From the NCBI GenBank assembly GCA_947258815.1, contig CAMYJW010000004.1, forward strand, positions 1 to 51,346: DNA of 51,346 nt, written 5' to 3'. Of this stretch, positions 43,320 through 50,953 are shown in pieces. This DNA comes from an uncultured Sphingomonadaceae bacterium. GTDB lineage: Bacteria > Pseudomonadota > Alphaproteobacteria > Sphingomonadales > Sphingomonadaceae. The position numbers and the translations under genes were made by a program. Position 1 is the first letter of the stretch; each line of letters opens with the position of its first letter. The notes below the pieces were generated by a model that was not told the DNA's origin, made no database searches, and saw nothing but the letters and a program-made list of their open reading frames with translations.

Positions 43320-43951
43320 CGATCACCTTTCAGACTTGGCAAATTATAGATATCGAGGCTCGTTTCGCCCGCTCGCAGGCGCGCGAATATCTCGACCTCG
43401 CTGGTATCGCGGTTACGTGAATCAGCAAAGACCGCCTCCGCTTTCGCCTGCGGAACGATCATCACACCATCGGCGTCCCCGATCACAATATCGCCACGAC
43501 GAACGGTCACATCGCCCAACATGATCGTCTGCCCAATCGCACCACCACGCGTGGGATCTTTGCCCGTGCCGCGAATGCAGACGTTCCCAGCAAAGACCGG
43601 AAAGCCCATTTCCTGCATCTGGAGACTGTCACGGATCCCGCCTTCGATGACCAGACCCGCAAGCCCCACTGCCTCGGCAGCTACCGCCATGACCTCGCCC
43701 CAATAGCCAAAATCGCGCGCACCGCTGCACTCGGCCACCAGCACGTCGCCCGGAGCCGCAGCATAGATTGCGTGATGCAGAAACAGGTTGTCACCGCTCG
43801 GCACTGAAACCGGGAAGGCTCGTCCATATAGGCTAACGCGAGGGTCAAGCGGCTTGATGAAAGACGGCAAGGCACCGATCTTCCCGGCGGCTTCATGAAC
43901 TGTTGCGGTAGACAGCCCACGAGCCAGCTCCACCAGCCTGTCTTCATCCAT
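43316..43951 (-). CDS. RraA-family protein with Asp-to-Glu change in the aldolase motif
   Basis: A 211-residue RraA-like protein. The signature reads E86-x20-R107-D108 (Y-W-G-E-V...G-G-I-R-D), Glu in place of Asp. It is more divergent from the other two copies, with G-Y-W-G-E and M-G-F-P-V-F around the site. It is translationally coupled to the RidA gene. It may be an aldolase or decarboxylase with a different preference; the conservative change keeps a carboxylate. Confidence 0.87.
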   Translation of the reverse strand: MDEDRLVELARGLSTATVHEAAGKIGALPSFIKPLDPRVSLYGRAFPVSVPSGDNLFLHHAIYAAAPGDVLVAECSGARDFGYWGEVMAVAAEAVGLAGLVIEGGIRDSLQMQEMGFPVFAGNVCIRGTGKDPTRGGAIGQTIMLGDVTVRRGDIVIGDADGVMIVPQAKAEAVFADSRNRDTSEVEIFARLRAGETSLDIYNLPSLKGDR

Positions 43952-44027
43952 TGCTCGTTTCTCCGCGCGAGTTTCGCTTCAAGGGTTGCGCGCGCTGCAA
44001 AAGCAGTTCCATCTCTTCAAAGTTCAT
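43944..44027 (-). CDS. Possible 27-codon leader ORF
   Basis: From the ATG at 44027 a leftward frame of 27 codons (M-N-F-E-E-M-E-L-L-L-Q...) ends with a TGA that lies inside the first codons of the RraA gene starting at 43951, overlapping by 8 bases. AGGA lies about ten bases before the ATG. It could be a coupling leader or chance; nothing in its sequence is recognised. Confidence 0.22.
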   Translation of the reverse strand: MNFEEMELLLQRAQPLKRNSRGETSNG

Positions 44028-44127
44028 GATTTAGCCATCCTAAGGGCATAGCGGCCGCAATCTGTTCCCGTGCGGAGCCTTGAGCTTGTCCGCCCGGTTC
44101 TTAGTGAAAACTTCCTACTCTCAGGCA

Positions 44128-45156
44128 TCACACGGTTATTGGTCCGAGCGCACCGCGAACACGGCTCTGGAAGTAAGCCACACCGCGTTCCAGATCGGGA
44201 TGGAGGGGCCCGGCGATATAATTGCCTGCATCGTAGTTGATCTGGGCAAGACGACAGGCGGCAATATCGTCGCGAAAGATCGTTTCGGTCGCGTCGATCA
44301 CGGGGCGACGCGTCCCGGTGCCATCGTCAGTCATGTCCGCAAACAGATATTGGAAATGGATGACGAACTTGCTGGCAGAGACGGGTTCGACACGGCTCAG
44401 CTTGATGCCGCCCGGAAACGTCGACAGCGTCCAGTTTGGCCACCCCCAGATCCACCTTCCGCCAAAGTACATTCCATCAGCAGGGGCCCTGAGAACCACA
44501 ATCCCATCATAGGCATCTGCAGTATAGTTCCATATCTCCAGGCTCTTGTCCGGCGCATGGACCAGCGGAACGTGGTAGTTCTCGGTGAACTGATCAAAAT
44601 ATGTCTTCCAATTGACACCAGTGCCTTCGAATGATTGCCATTCGGCAGTCCTGAAAGTCTCGATCGGGATATCCTCGACTTCCTTCTCAAAGTCTCCCAG
44701 CTGTTCCAGCAAACCAAGTTGCGGATCGAGGGCTGCAAAGATCAATCCGCGCCAGACTGTTACGTCGACTGGAATAAGTGGAAGCTCTTCACATGCAAAC
44801 GGAGACGGTTTTTCAAACCAGGCAGTAGCGATCAACGCTCCCTTATTGTCATATTCCCAACCGTGGTAGGGACACTGAATCTGGTCGCAATTGCCTTCCC
44901 CGTCTAGCAAACGCGCTCCACGGTGGCGACATGCATTGCGAAAACCGCGAATTTCGCCATCATTCCCGCGCACCAGAAACGCACCAATTCCCGCGATCTG
45001 GAACGTCAGGAAATCGCCCTGGTCTCTGAGCCGGTCAATTGCGCAAATCAGCTGCCAGTTCTGCGAGAAAATCTTCTGCTGCTCCAACGCGAAAACGCTC
45101 TCGTCAACATAGTATTCGCTCTGCAGGCCTATGGCCGGTTCGGTCCGGGCAGACAT
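44128..45156 (-). CDS. Rieske non-heme iron oxygenase, catalytic subunit (CntA/GbcA-like)
   Basis: A 342-residue oxygenase from the ATG at 45156, favoured over 45171 by the upstream GAGAGG. Rieske ligands are C76-x-H78 and C95-x2-H98. The iron site is N182...E192-x2-H195-x4-H200, with Asp296/297 in F-R-D-D. Glu again replaces the bridging Asp. It aligns closely with the 4460-3435 protein around the iron site and the G-W-P-N-W-T-L stretch, so they are paralogues at opposite ends of the island. No beta subunit or reductase is nearby. It heads the leftward RraA/RidA group. Confidence 0.92.
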   Translation of the reverse strand: MSARTEPAIGLQSEYYVDESVFALEQQKIFSQNWQLICAIDRLRDQGDFLTFQIAGIGAFLVRGNDGEIRGFRNACRHRGARLLDGEGNCDQIQCPYHGWEYDNKGALIATAWFEKPSPFACEELPLIPVDVTVWRGLIFAALDPQLGLLEQLGDFEKEVEDIPIETFRTAEWQSFEGTGVNWKTYFDQFTENYHVPLVHAPDKSLEIWNYTADAYDGIVVLRAPADGMYFGGRWIWGWPNWTLSTFPGGIKLSRVEPVSASKFVIHFQYLFADMTDDGTGTRRPVIDATETIFRDDIAACRLAQINYDAGNYIAGPLHPDLERGVAYFQSRVRGALGPITV

Positions 45157-45263
45157 TTCGAGTCCTCTCATAAAGATATATGCACACGATCATAGTCGGG
45201 TTTGCGGTCAGCAATCTTGCTCGACCTAGCCGTACAGTTTTTCCAATGTTCGACCGTCTTGCT

Positions 45264-45291
45264 CGCAGTGCCGAAGTGAGTTCGGACTGCG
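45264..45291. promoter_or_regulatory. Inverted repeat in divergent promoter region
   Basis: CGCAGT-g-CCGAA pairs with TTCGG-ACTGCG around the loop GTGAG: an 11-bp stem with one bulged base. It lies 18 bases from the CACTATGC word at 45309. It may be an operator or an RNA hairpin in a leader. Confidence 0.35.
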
Positions 45292-45308
45292 GGCGAGCCG
45301 CAGCACAT

Positions 45309-45316
45309 CACTATGC
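45309..45316. promoter_or_regulatory. Candidate operator core (CACTATGC)
   Basis: The reverse complement is GCATAGTG, the core of the motif at 12561-12571, 34307-34316 and 34437-34446. It lies about 140 bases ahead of the DUF1214 gene in a divergent promoter region. Confidence 0.3.
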
Positions 45317-45456
45317 GGGCCGTGACGGACAACAGCGGATGTCCAGCATAGGCATTCATCCGGTGCCACTTTGCGGCAAGATCACCGAACCCGCCAAGCC
45401 GGACCCGCCATGTGCTGACAAGCGGGCAGGCACGATGTGATACCTGGAGAGGCTCA

Positions 45457-46653
45457 ATGCGCAAATCACCATCTGAAATTGCCGCACCGGAATGGAGTGC
45501 GTATTTGCGGGATATGGATGCGGCCGGCCAACGCGTCGTGGAGCGGCTTCCAGAGGGCGCGAGTGCCGCCGATCGTCATGATGTTTATGCAATGATGACC
45601 GGGGCGCTTGCGAGCGCCTATTTCACCATTGTCATGAGCAACCCAGATCATCCCGAGTTTGCCCAATGGCTCGGGCTATATCAAAATATTCTCGCTCCTA
45701 ATCCGGACACAGTCTACCTCAACACACGCATCAATGGGGCCGGCACCTATCGGATCTATGGCAATATCGGCTCGGCCCAGATGGCAATGCTGCAGGTTCA
45801 GGGACCTTCGCAAATGGTCACCGGATCGAAAGTTCCCGCACTGGCAGATTACGAACTGACCGAGATTGCGGATGCAAAATCGGGAGACTTCGTGATAATC
45901 CTCGGCCCGAAGAGACCAATTGATTATCAGGATGAATGGCACCCGCTCGATCCGGGCGCTGGCCTGCTCATGGTCCGGCTGGTCTCGGATGATTGGGCAG
46001 CGAAGCCGGACCCCGTCATCGCCATCGAGAGGATCGATATTCCGTCACGAGCCAATCGCCGGAACGCAGAATTCCTGAACGAAAGCATGAAAATGCTCGC
46101 CCCGTATATCGAAAACACCACAACCCGCTGGATCGACCACGTGCAATCGCTGCGCGATGACGGTATCGTCAACACCCTCAAGCCCAAGTCCTATGCCTTT
46201 GTCGGCGGTGTCCCTGGCCAGAGCTATTATGAAGGAATATTCGACTTTGACATCGAAGAGGCTTTGATCCTGGAAACCGAGGTTCCAGATCGGTGCGCAT
46301 ACTGGTCTGTAATCCTCACCGACACGATGTTCTCCACGCTTGACTGGTCGAACAACCAAAGCAGCCTCAACCGAACGCAAGCACGACTGAATGACGATGG
46401 GATATTGCGCATTGTCGTTGCCCATCGCGATCCTGGCGTGCCCAACTGGCTGGACACAATCGACCGTCCGACGGGAGTCATTCAAGGCCGGTGGGCAGGG
46501 GCGAGTTCGCAGCCTCTACCAAGTATCAGGAGAGTTCCGCTTGCCGAAGTAAGAAGCCACCTTCCCGAGGACACACCGATTGTTACCACGGAAGAGCGCG
46601 ACAAGGCATTGCGGGCAAGACGCCAGTCCTATCAATTCCGGCGAAAATGGTAG
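45457..46653 (+). CDS. DUF1214-domain protein
   Basis: A 398-residue protein from the ATG at 45457, behind GGAGAGG. A-P-N-P-D-T-V-Y-L-N-T-R-I near 84-96 and W-S-V-I-L-T-D-T-M-F in the C-terminal half are typical of the DUF1254/DUF1214 group. The function is unknown; homologues are frequent in sphingomonad and actinobacterial gene sets for steroid- or terpenoid-like compounds. No signal peptide is evident. It precedes the TonB receptor by 246 bases and may share its regulation. Confidence 0.82.
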   Translation: MRKSPSEIAAPEWSAYLRDMDAAGQRVVERLPEGASAADRHDVYAMMTGALASAYFTIVMSNPDHPEFAQWLGLYQNILAPNPDTVYLNTRINGAGTYRIYGNIGSAQMAMLQVQGPSQMVTGSKVPALADYELTEIADAKSGDFVIILGPKRPIDYQDEWHPLDPGAGLLMVRLVSDDWAAKPDPVIAIERIDIPSRANRRNAEFLNESMKMLAPYIENTTTRWIDHVQSLRDDGIVNTLKPKSYAFVGGVPGQSYYEGIFDFDIEEALILETEVPDRCAYWSVILTDTMFSTLDWSNNQSSLNRTQARLNDDGILRIVVAHRDPGVPNWLDTIDRPTGVIQGRWAGASSQPLPSIRRVPLAEVRSHLPEDTPIVTTEERDKALRARRQSYQFRRKW

Positions 46654-46899
46654 CGGGGTTTTGTTATCAAGCCGCAATTCTGAACATGGTGATGCGAACT
46701 GACAGCAAAAAATGGCCGAAGACTCTGGACTATTTCCCGCTCGTTTCGCGATGGCCTCAGGCCAATAATATACCTCTATGCGAGGCAAGATTAGCGCGGC
46801 GACATGGTGTCTGTGTTGAATGCAAGAACAGCGCAAGGCTTCGAAAAATGACTCAGGTAATCGTGCTTGTTGCTGTGATAAAGATCTAGGGAGTGGGGA

Positions 46900-49317
46900 A
46901 TGGCTAAGAAAACGAAACTTTTTGCCTCGGTTGCGGTGATAGGACTGTCTCTTTCTGCATTGGGAGCTGTTCCGGCGCTAGCGCAAGATAACGGAACCGA
47001 CGATTCCGGAAAAACAAACGCATCCGAAGGTGATAGCGATTTCGACAATGGCGAAATCCTCGTAACCGCACAGCTCCGCTCACAGCGGCTCAGCGATGTT
47101 CCGCTCGCAATTCAGGCTCAGACCGGTGAGACTCTTGCTGAACTGGGCGTCATTGACTCGCGCTCGCTGGAGCGTATCGCGCCACAACTCAGCTTCAGCA
47201 ACGGCTATAATACCAGCAACACGTCATTCTCAATGCGTGGCGTGATTTCATTGGTTGCAAGTGCCTCGGTGCAGCCGAGCGTTGGCGTCCTGCTCGACGA
47301 AATGCCCGCCGCGCGACAGGGTGAAGTCGTTCTCGATCTTGCCGATATCGATCGTGTTGAAATCCTCTCCGGCCCGCAGGGAACCCTGTTCGGCAAGAAC
47401 GCAACCGCCGGTGTGGTGAGGATCATCAGTAACCGACCCGTTTTTGGATTGGAAGGTAACGCAGAAATCAGCGCGACCACCGATGAGCAATACACACTAA
47501 AGGGCATGATCAACCTCCCTCTGAGCGACAGCATTGCCCTGCGCGTCAACGGGTTTGTCGATGATATGCAACCCATCGTCGAAAATATTCATCCGCAAGG
47601 ACCGGATGGTTTCGATAATGAAGCATTCGGCATCCAGGGCAAATTGCTGTTCAAGGTTTCCGACAGCACCGATTTCATGCTCACCGCCAATTACCGGGAA
47701 TTTGACGGCGGAAACGCGCCTGCCATGGTGATCATTCCGATCTCCGGCCCGGTAGGTGACCTGCAGCGGGCCGTGCTTGGAGACGCGGTTGGATATGGCA
47801 AGGACATCATCAACCATAACACGCGCCTCATTAATGAAGGCGAATCCTTTTCGATCATCGCCCAGATCGATTCAGACCTGAGCGACAATCTGAATTTCCA
47901 GTCGATCACAGGTTACCGATACTTCACCCACAATGCCGGACCCGACACGGATACGGGTCCGATTGGCGTTTCGCGAACACTGGGCCTCGCTCCAAACCCA
48001 TTGGGCTATCCTATTGGTGCAGTGGAAGTTGAACGGCCCCAGGTTCTTACTTATAAATACTGGTCGCAGGAATTCCGCCTCAATTACTCTGGTAACGGAA
48101 TCGATATTGTGGGCGGCGTATTCTATCAGAACTACGACGAAACCTATGATGCTGCCCCATCAAATTTTATTCTCGGTGGTGCCTATGTCGGCCAGGATCC
48201 AGCCAGTTTCTGGTTCACTTCGTTCCATACCATTGCAGAGATTTCGAATGATACAGGAGCGATCTTTGCCGATGCCACGGTAGAGGTTACACCGACCATA
48301 ACGCTGTTCGGCGGTCTGCGCTACACTATCGAGCGACTGCGAATTGATCGTTATACTCGTGATAACTTCTTTGCACCTGTAGGCACTGGTCCCGGCTTTT
48401 TCGACCCTGATAATTATGGAACCGTTGCCGAAGGCTTCGGCCTGACTCCTGTTGCAATGCTGAACCTGCCGCCTGTCAAGGAAACCTACCACAACCTTTC
48501 AGGACGGGCAGGAATCCAGTGGCAGCCGCAAGACAACCTGAACTATTACGCTTCTTTCAACCGGGGCTATAAGGGGCCCGCCACCACGTTCGGATCAAGT
48601 GTCAGCAATTCCAATGATCTGATCTTTGAGCCGGAGATCGCGACGGCCTTTGAACTGGGTGGCAAGCAACGTTTCTTGAACGGCATGCTGTCGCTGGATT
48701 TTTCAATCTATACGCAGGAGATTGAGAATATCCAGATCACAGCAGTCCCTCCGGGTACAGTGGCCCCTGCACTGATCAACGCCGGCTCGATCGAAACAAC
48801 TGGCTTTGAAATCAGCGCCACTGCCAGACCGAGTTCGGATCTGACCTTCAATCTCGGTTTCGTCTATAACGATGCGAAATATTCAGGAGACTTCAGCTCT
48901 CCCTGCCTCGATGCCAATACGCCGAACTGCCGCGCTGACGGGACGATCAATCTTGATGGAACACGGGCCGTCGGCGTTCCCGAATACAAGGTTACCGCTT
49001 CGGCATTCCTTGATACGCCGATCACCCCGTCGCTCGATCTCAACTTGGGCATGGATGGAAGCTACCGCAGTTCCATTCAGTACCAGCTGCAACATGACCC
49101 CCGGACCGCAGGTGAAGGGTATGCGATCGTCAATGCCAGCATCGGTGTAGAGTCATCTGACGATCGCTGGGAGATCACAGCCTTTGTTAGGAACCTGACC
49201 AACAAGTTCAACTACGCTTATTTCTTCACGGCCGATGGTTTTATCGGACAGCAGTTCGGCTATGTTCCGCGTGACTACAAGCGTTACGGTGGCGTGCGCG
49301 CCCGTTTCAGCTTTTAA
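46900..49317 (+). CDS. TonB-dependent outer-membrane receptor
   Basis: An 805-residue receptor. A signal peptide (K-K-T-K-L-F start, cleavage after A-L-A near residue 28) is followed by an acidic linker, a TonB-box-like E-I-L-V-T-A at about 52-57, the plug domain with S-M-R-G-V and D-R-V-E-I-L-S-G-P-Q-G-T-L-F-G-K-N, and a 22-strand barrel ending in Phe. GGGAGTGGGG precedes the ATG. In sphingomonads such receptors import bulky or hydrophobic substrates, so this is the likely entry route for the island's compound. A hairpin follows the stop. Confidence 0.95.
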   Translation: MAKKTKLFASVAVIGLSLSALGAVPALAQDNGTDDSGKTNASEGDSDFDNGEILVTAQLRSQRLSDVPLAIQAQTGETLAELGVIDSRSLERIAPQLSFSNGYNTSNTSFSMRGVISLVASASVQPSVGVLLDEMPAARQGEVVLDLADIDRVEILSGPQGTLFGKNATAGVVRIISNRPVFGLEGNAEISATTDEQYTLKGMINLPLSDSIALRVNGFVDDMQPIVENIHPQGPDGFDNEAFGIQGKLLFKVSDSTDFMLTANYREFDGGNAPAMVIIPISGPVGDLQRAVLGDAVGYGKDIINHNTRLINEGESFSIIAQIDSDLSDNLNFQSITGYRYFTHNAGPDTDTGPIGVSRTLGLAPNPLGYPIGAVEVERPQVLTYKYWSQEFRLNYSGNGIDIVGGVFYQNYDETYDAAPSNFILGGAYVGQDPASFWFTSFHTIAEISNDTGAIFADATVEVTPTITLFGGLRYTIERLRIDRYTRDNFFAPVGTGPGFFDPDNYGTVAEGFGLTPVAMLNLPPVKETYHNLSGRAGIQWQPQDNLNYYASFNRGYKGPATTFGSSVSNSNDLIFEPEIATAFELGGKQRFLNGMLSLDFSIYTQEIENIQITAVPPGTVAPALINAGSIETTGFEISATARPSSDLTFNLGFVYNDAKYSGDFSSPCLDANTPNCRADGTINLDGTRAVGVPEYKVTASAFLDTPITPSLDLNLGMDGSYRSSIQYQLQHDPRTAGEGYAIVNASIGVESSDDRWEITAFVRNLTNKFNYAYFFTADGFIGQQFGYVPRDYKRYGGVRARFSF

Positions 49318-49333
49318 AACGACTTGATGGTAA

Positions 49334-49362
49334 CGCCCGTGGCCCTTTGTGGGCCACGGGCG
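49334..49362 (+). terminator. Strong hairpin after the TonB receptor gene
   Basis: CGCCCGTGGCCC at 49334-49345 and GGGCCACGGGCG at 49351-49362 form a perfect 12-bp GC-rich stem with the loop TTTGT, 16 bases after the stop. No U-tract follows, so termination may need a factor, but the stem is the strongest in the window and probably ends the receptor transcript. Confidence 0.75.
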
Positions 49363-49447
49363 ATCAACGATGGGCCGCCCCTGTTACTAGGTGTTTAGTC
49401 CCAGCATGTGATGGTGTAAGATTATCATCGTCACAGCGGAGGGATTT

Positions 49448-49570
49448 ATGGGCCAGGTTCTCCACGGCAGCACCAAGACCACGCACGCCATTCGAGCGGA
49501 GCTACAGCGATCGCAAGCTTCGGTCTCGAGCCTCGCGCGGAAGTACGGGATCAACGAGAAGACGCCCTGA
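49448..49570 (+). pseudogene. IS481-family transposase, truncated N-terminus
   Basis: The 40-residue frame starts M-G-Q-V-L-H-G-S and continues with Q-A-S-V-S-S-L-A-R-K-Y-G-I-N-E-K-T, the N-terminal HTH of IS481-type transposases. It stops at 49568-49570, before the DDE domain, so the element is dead. The sequence beginning near 49391 (TGTTTAGTCCCAGC) looks like the left terminal repeat. It marks the right edge of the catabolic region. Confidence 0.75.
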
Positions 49571-49985
49571 AGTGGTTTGGATGCCTGAATGGGGGCGCTG
49601 CCGCCGCTCTCAACAACCCGATCGAATGTCAACTGCAGCGGGACGGTGAGCATATGTGCCGCCATACCAGAGGTTGACCAAGATTCTCGCGCGAACTGAT
49701 CGGCGCGCGATGCTCGAAACCGGCCGTCAGCTGGAAGAGATCGAAATCGAACTGCGCGGCTTCGCTATTGCGCCCCAATCACAGATGCGGACGAGCGCCG
49801 CAGCCCGCCGTATTATTCTTTCCTGCATTCCGCACAATCCATTCGACTTGCGCTGCAAACCAAGCATTGGTGTCACCACTGAATCGCAGCCGGACTGATC
49901 GGTTGCCGCCCCGACAACCATCGCGTTGCCGGGCCATGGGTGGTGGGAGCGACGCCGTGTCGTTCCGCAATCAGGAGTCCACCCA
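49571..49985. other. Spacer between IS481 remnant and DUF3489 gene
   Basis: A 415-base interval with no recognised gene. A short rightward frame (49656-49898) and a leftward frame (49727-50173) show no known motif and no convincing start. It is probably remnant DNA plus the promoter of the DUF3489-DUF2924-recombinase unit. Confidence 0.35.
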
Positions 49986-50534
49986 ATGCCCAAGACAATA
50001 CGTCTCAATGACCTCCAGCTGATGTTGCTCTCCAATGCCGCTGCGCGCGACAATGGCAACCTGCTGCCGCTGCCAGAGAGTTGCACCCAGGACACGACCC
50101 GCAACCGCAAGGCCATGGACTCACTCCAGCGTCGCGGCCTCGCTGAGCAGATCGTCACTACCGACCGGAGCATGTGCTGGCGTGAGGAGGATCAGGACAC
50201 AATCGGCCTGTTCATCACTGATGCCGGTCGCAGTGCGATCGGTGTGAACGAGGAACGGGTCGATGTATCCGGTGCAGCTCCCGCGACGCCCGGCACCAGC
50301 GAACAAGCCGCACCGACGAAAACTGCCTCGCCTCGCGCTGGCAGCAAGATCGGCGCGGTAATTGTCCTGCTCGAACGCAAGGGAGGCGCAACGCTCGACG
50401 AGATGGTCGCGGCCACGGGCTGGCAACCGCATACGACCCGCGCCGCGCTGACGGGCCTGCGCAAGAAAGGTCACACTATCACAAAGTCCAGGCGCGGTGA
50501 CATCACGTGCTACGGAATCGCGGCGGAGGGTTGA
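49986..50534 (+). CDS. DUF3489-domain protein
   Basis: A 182-residue protein. The N-terminal half (L-N-D-L-Q-L-M-L-L-S-N-A-A) and the C-terminal winged-helix-like part with G-W-Q-P-H-T-T-R-A-A-L-T-G-L-R-K-K-G-H fit DUF3489, joined by an Ala/Pro/Thr-rich linker near 100-115. The family sits next to serine recombinases in alphaproteobacteria and may regulate or assist them. The ATG at 49986 fits the domain start. Three bases separate it from the DUF2924 gene. Confidence 0.88.
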   Translation: MPKTIRLNDLQLMLLSNAAARDNGNLLPLPESCTQDTTRNRKAMDSLQRRGLAEQIVTTDRSMCWREEDQDTIGLFITDAGRSAIGVNEERVDVSGAAPATPGTSEQAAPTKTASPRAGSKIGAVIVLLERKGGATLDEMVAATGWQPHTTRAALTGLRKKGHTITKSRRGDITCYGIAAEG

Positions 50535-50536
50535 TC

Positions 50537-50953
50537 ATGGTGAAGCTTGATGAACAGCTTGCCGGTATCGCAGATCTTCCACGCGCGGATCTGCGACGCC
50601 GGTGGGTGAATCTCACCGGGCGTACAGCTCCAAAGCTCAGTAAAAAGATGCTGCGCATGGCGCTCGGCTATGAGATACAGGCCAAGGCTCTTGGCGGGCT
50701 CTCGGCCAACGCGCGGCGGCAGCTCGAAGGCCCGGCTCTGGCGAGCCCTCGCGCCATACCGCTGGCACCGGGCATGCGGCTGGTGCGCGAATGGCACGGC
50801 ACGGCCCATGTCGTCACAATCGACGAAGCTCGCCAAATCCACTGGAATGGCAAAACCTGGAAGTCTCTGAGCGAGATTGCGAGAGTGATTACCGGAACGC
50901 GGTGGTCGGGCCCTGCCTTCTTCGGCCTGAAGACCAGAAAGGCCGCAGCATGA
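50537..50953 (+). CDS. DUF2924-domain protein
   Basis: A 138-residue basic protein. [17 protein letters not shown] near 41-57, [10 protein letters not shown] near 82-91 and [14 protein letters not shown] at the end are characteristic of DUF2924. This family is regularly found between DUF3489 and a large serine recombinase, as here. Its TGA overlaps the recombinase ATG (ATGA at 50950-50953). A role in DNA binding or recombination directionality is suspected, not shown. Confidence 0.9.
   Translation: MVKLDEQLAGIADLPRADLRRRWVNLTGRTAPKLSKKMLRMALGYEIQAKALGGLSANARRQLEGPALASPRAIPLAPGMRLVREWHGTAHVVTIDEARQIHWNGKTWKSLSEIARVITGTRWSGPAFFGLKTRKAAA

Larger units (their letters stand above)
45157..45456. 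other. Divergent promoter region, Rieske oxygenase / DUF1214
   Basis: A 300-base interval without a gene. It contains a bulged hairpin at 45264-45291 and one copy of the candidate operator core at 45309-45316. Promoters for both directions are expected here. Confidence 0.45.

Noticed and set aside
49727..50173. 148-codon leftward ORF
   Set aside because: It overlaps the start of the well-supported DUF3489 gene on the other strand and contains no recognised motif.
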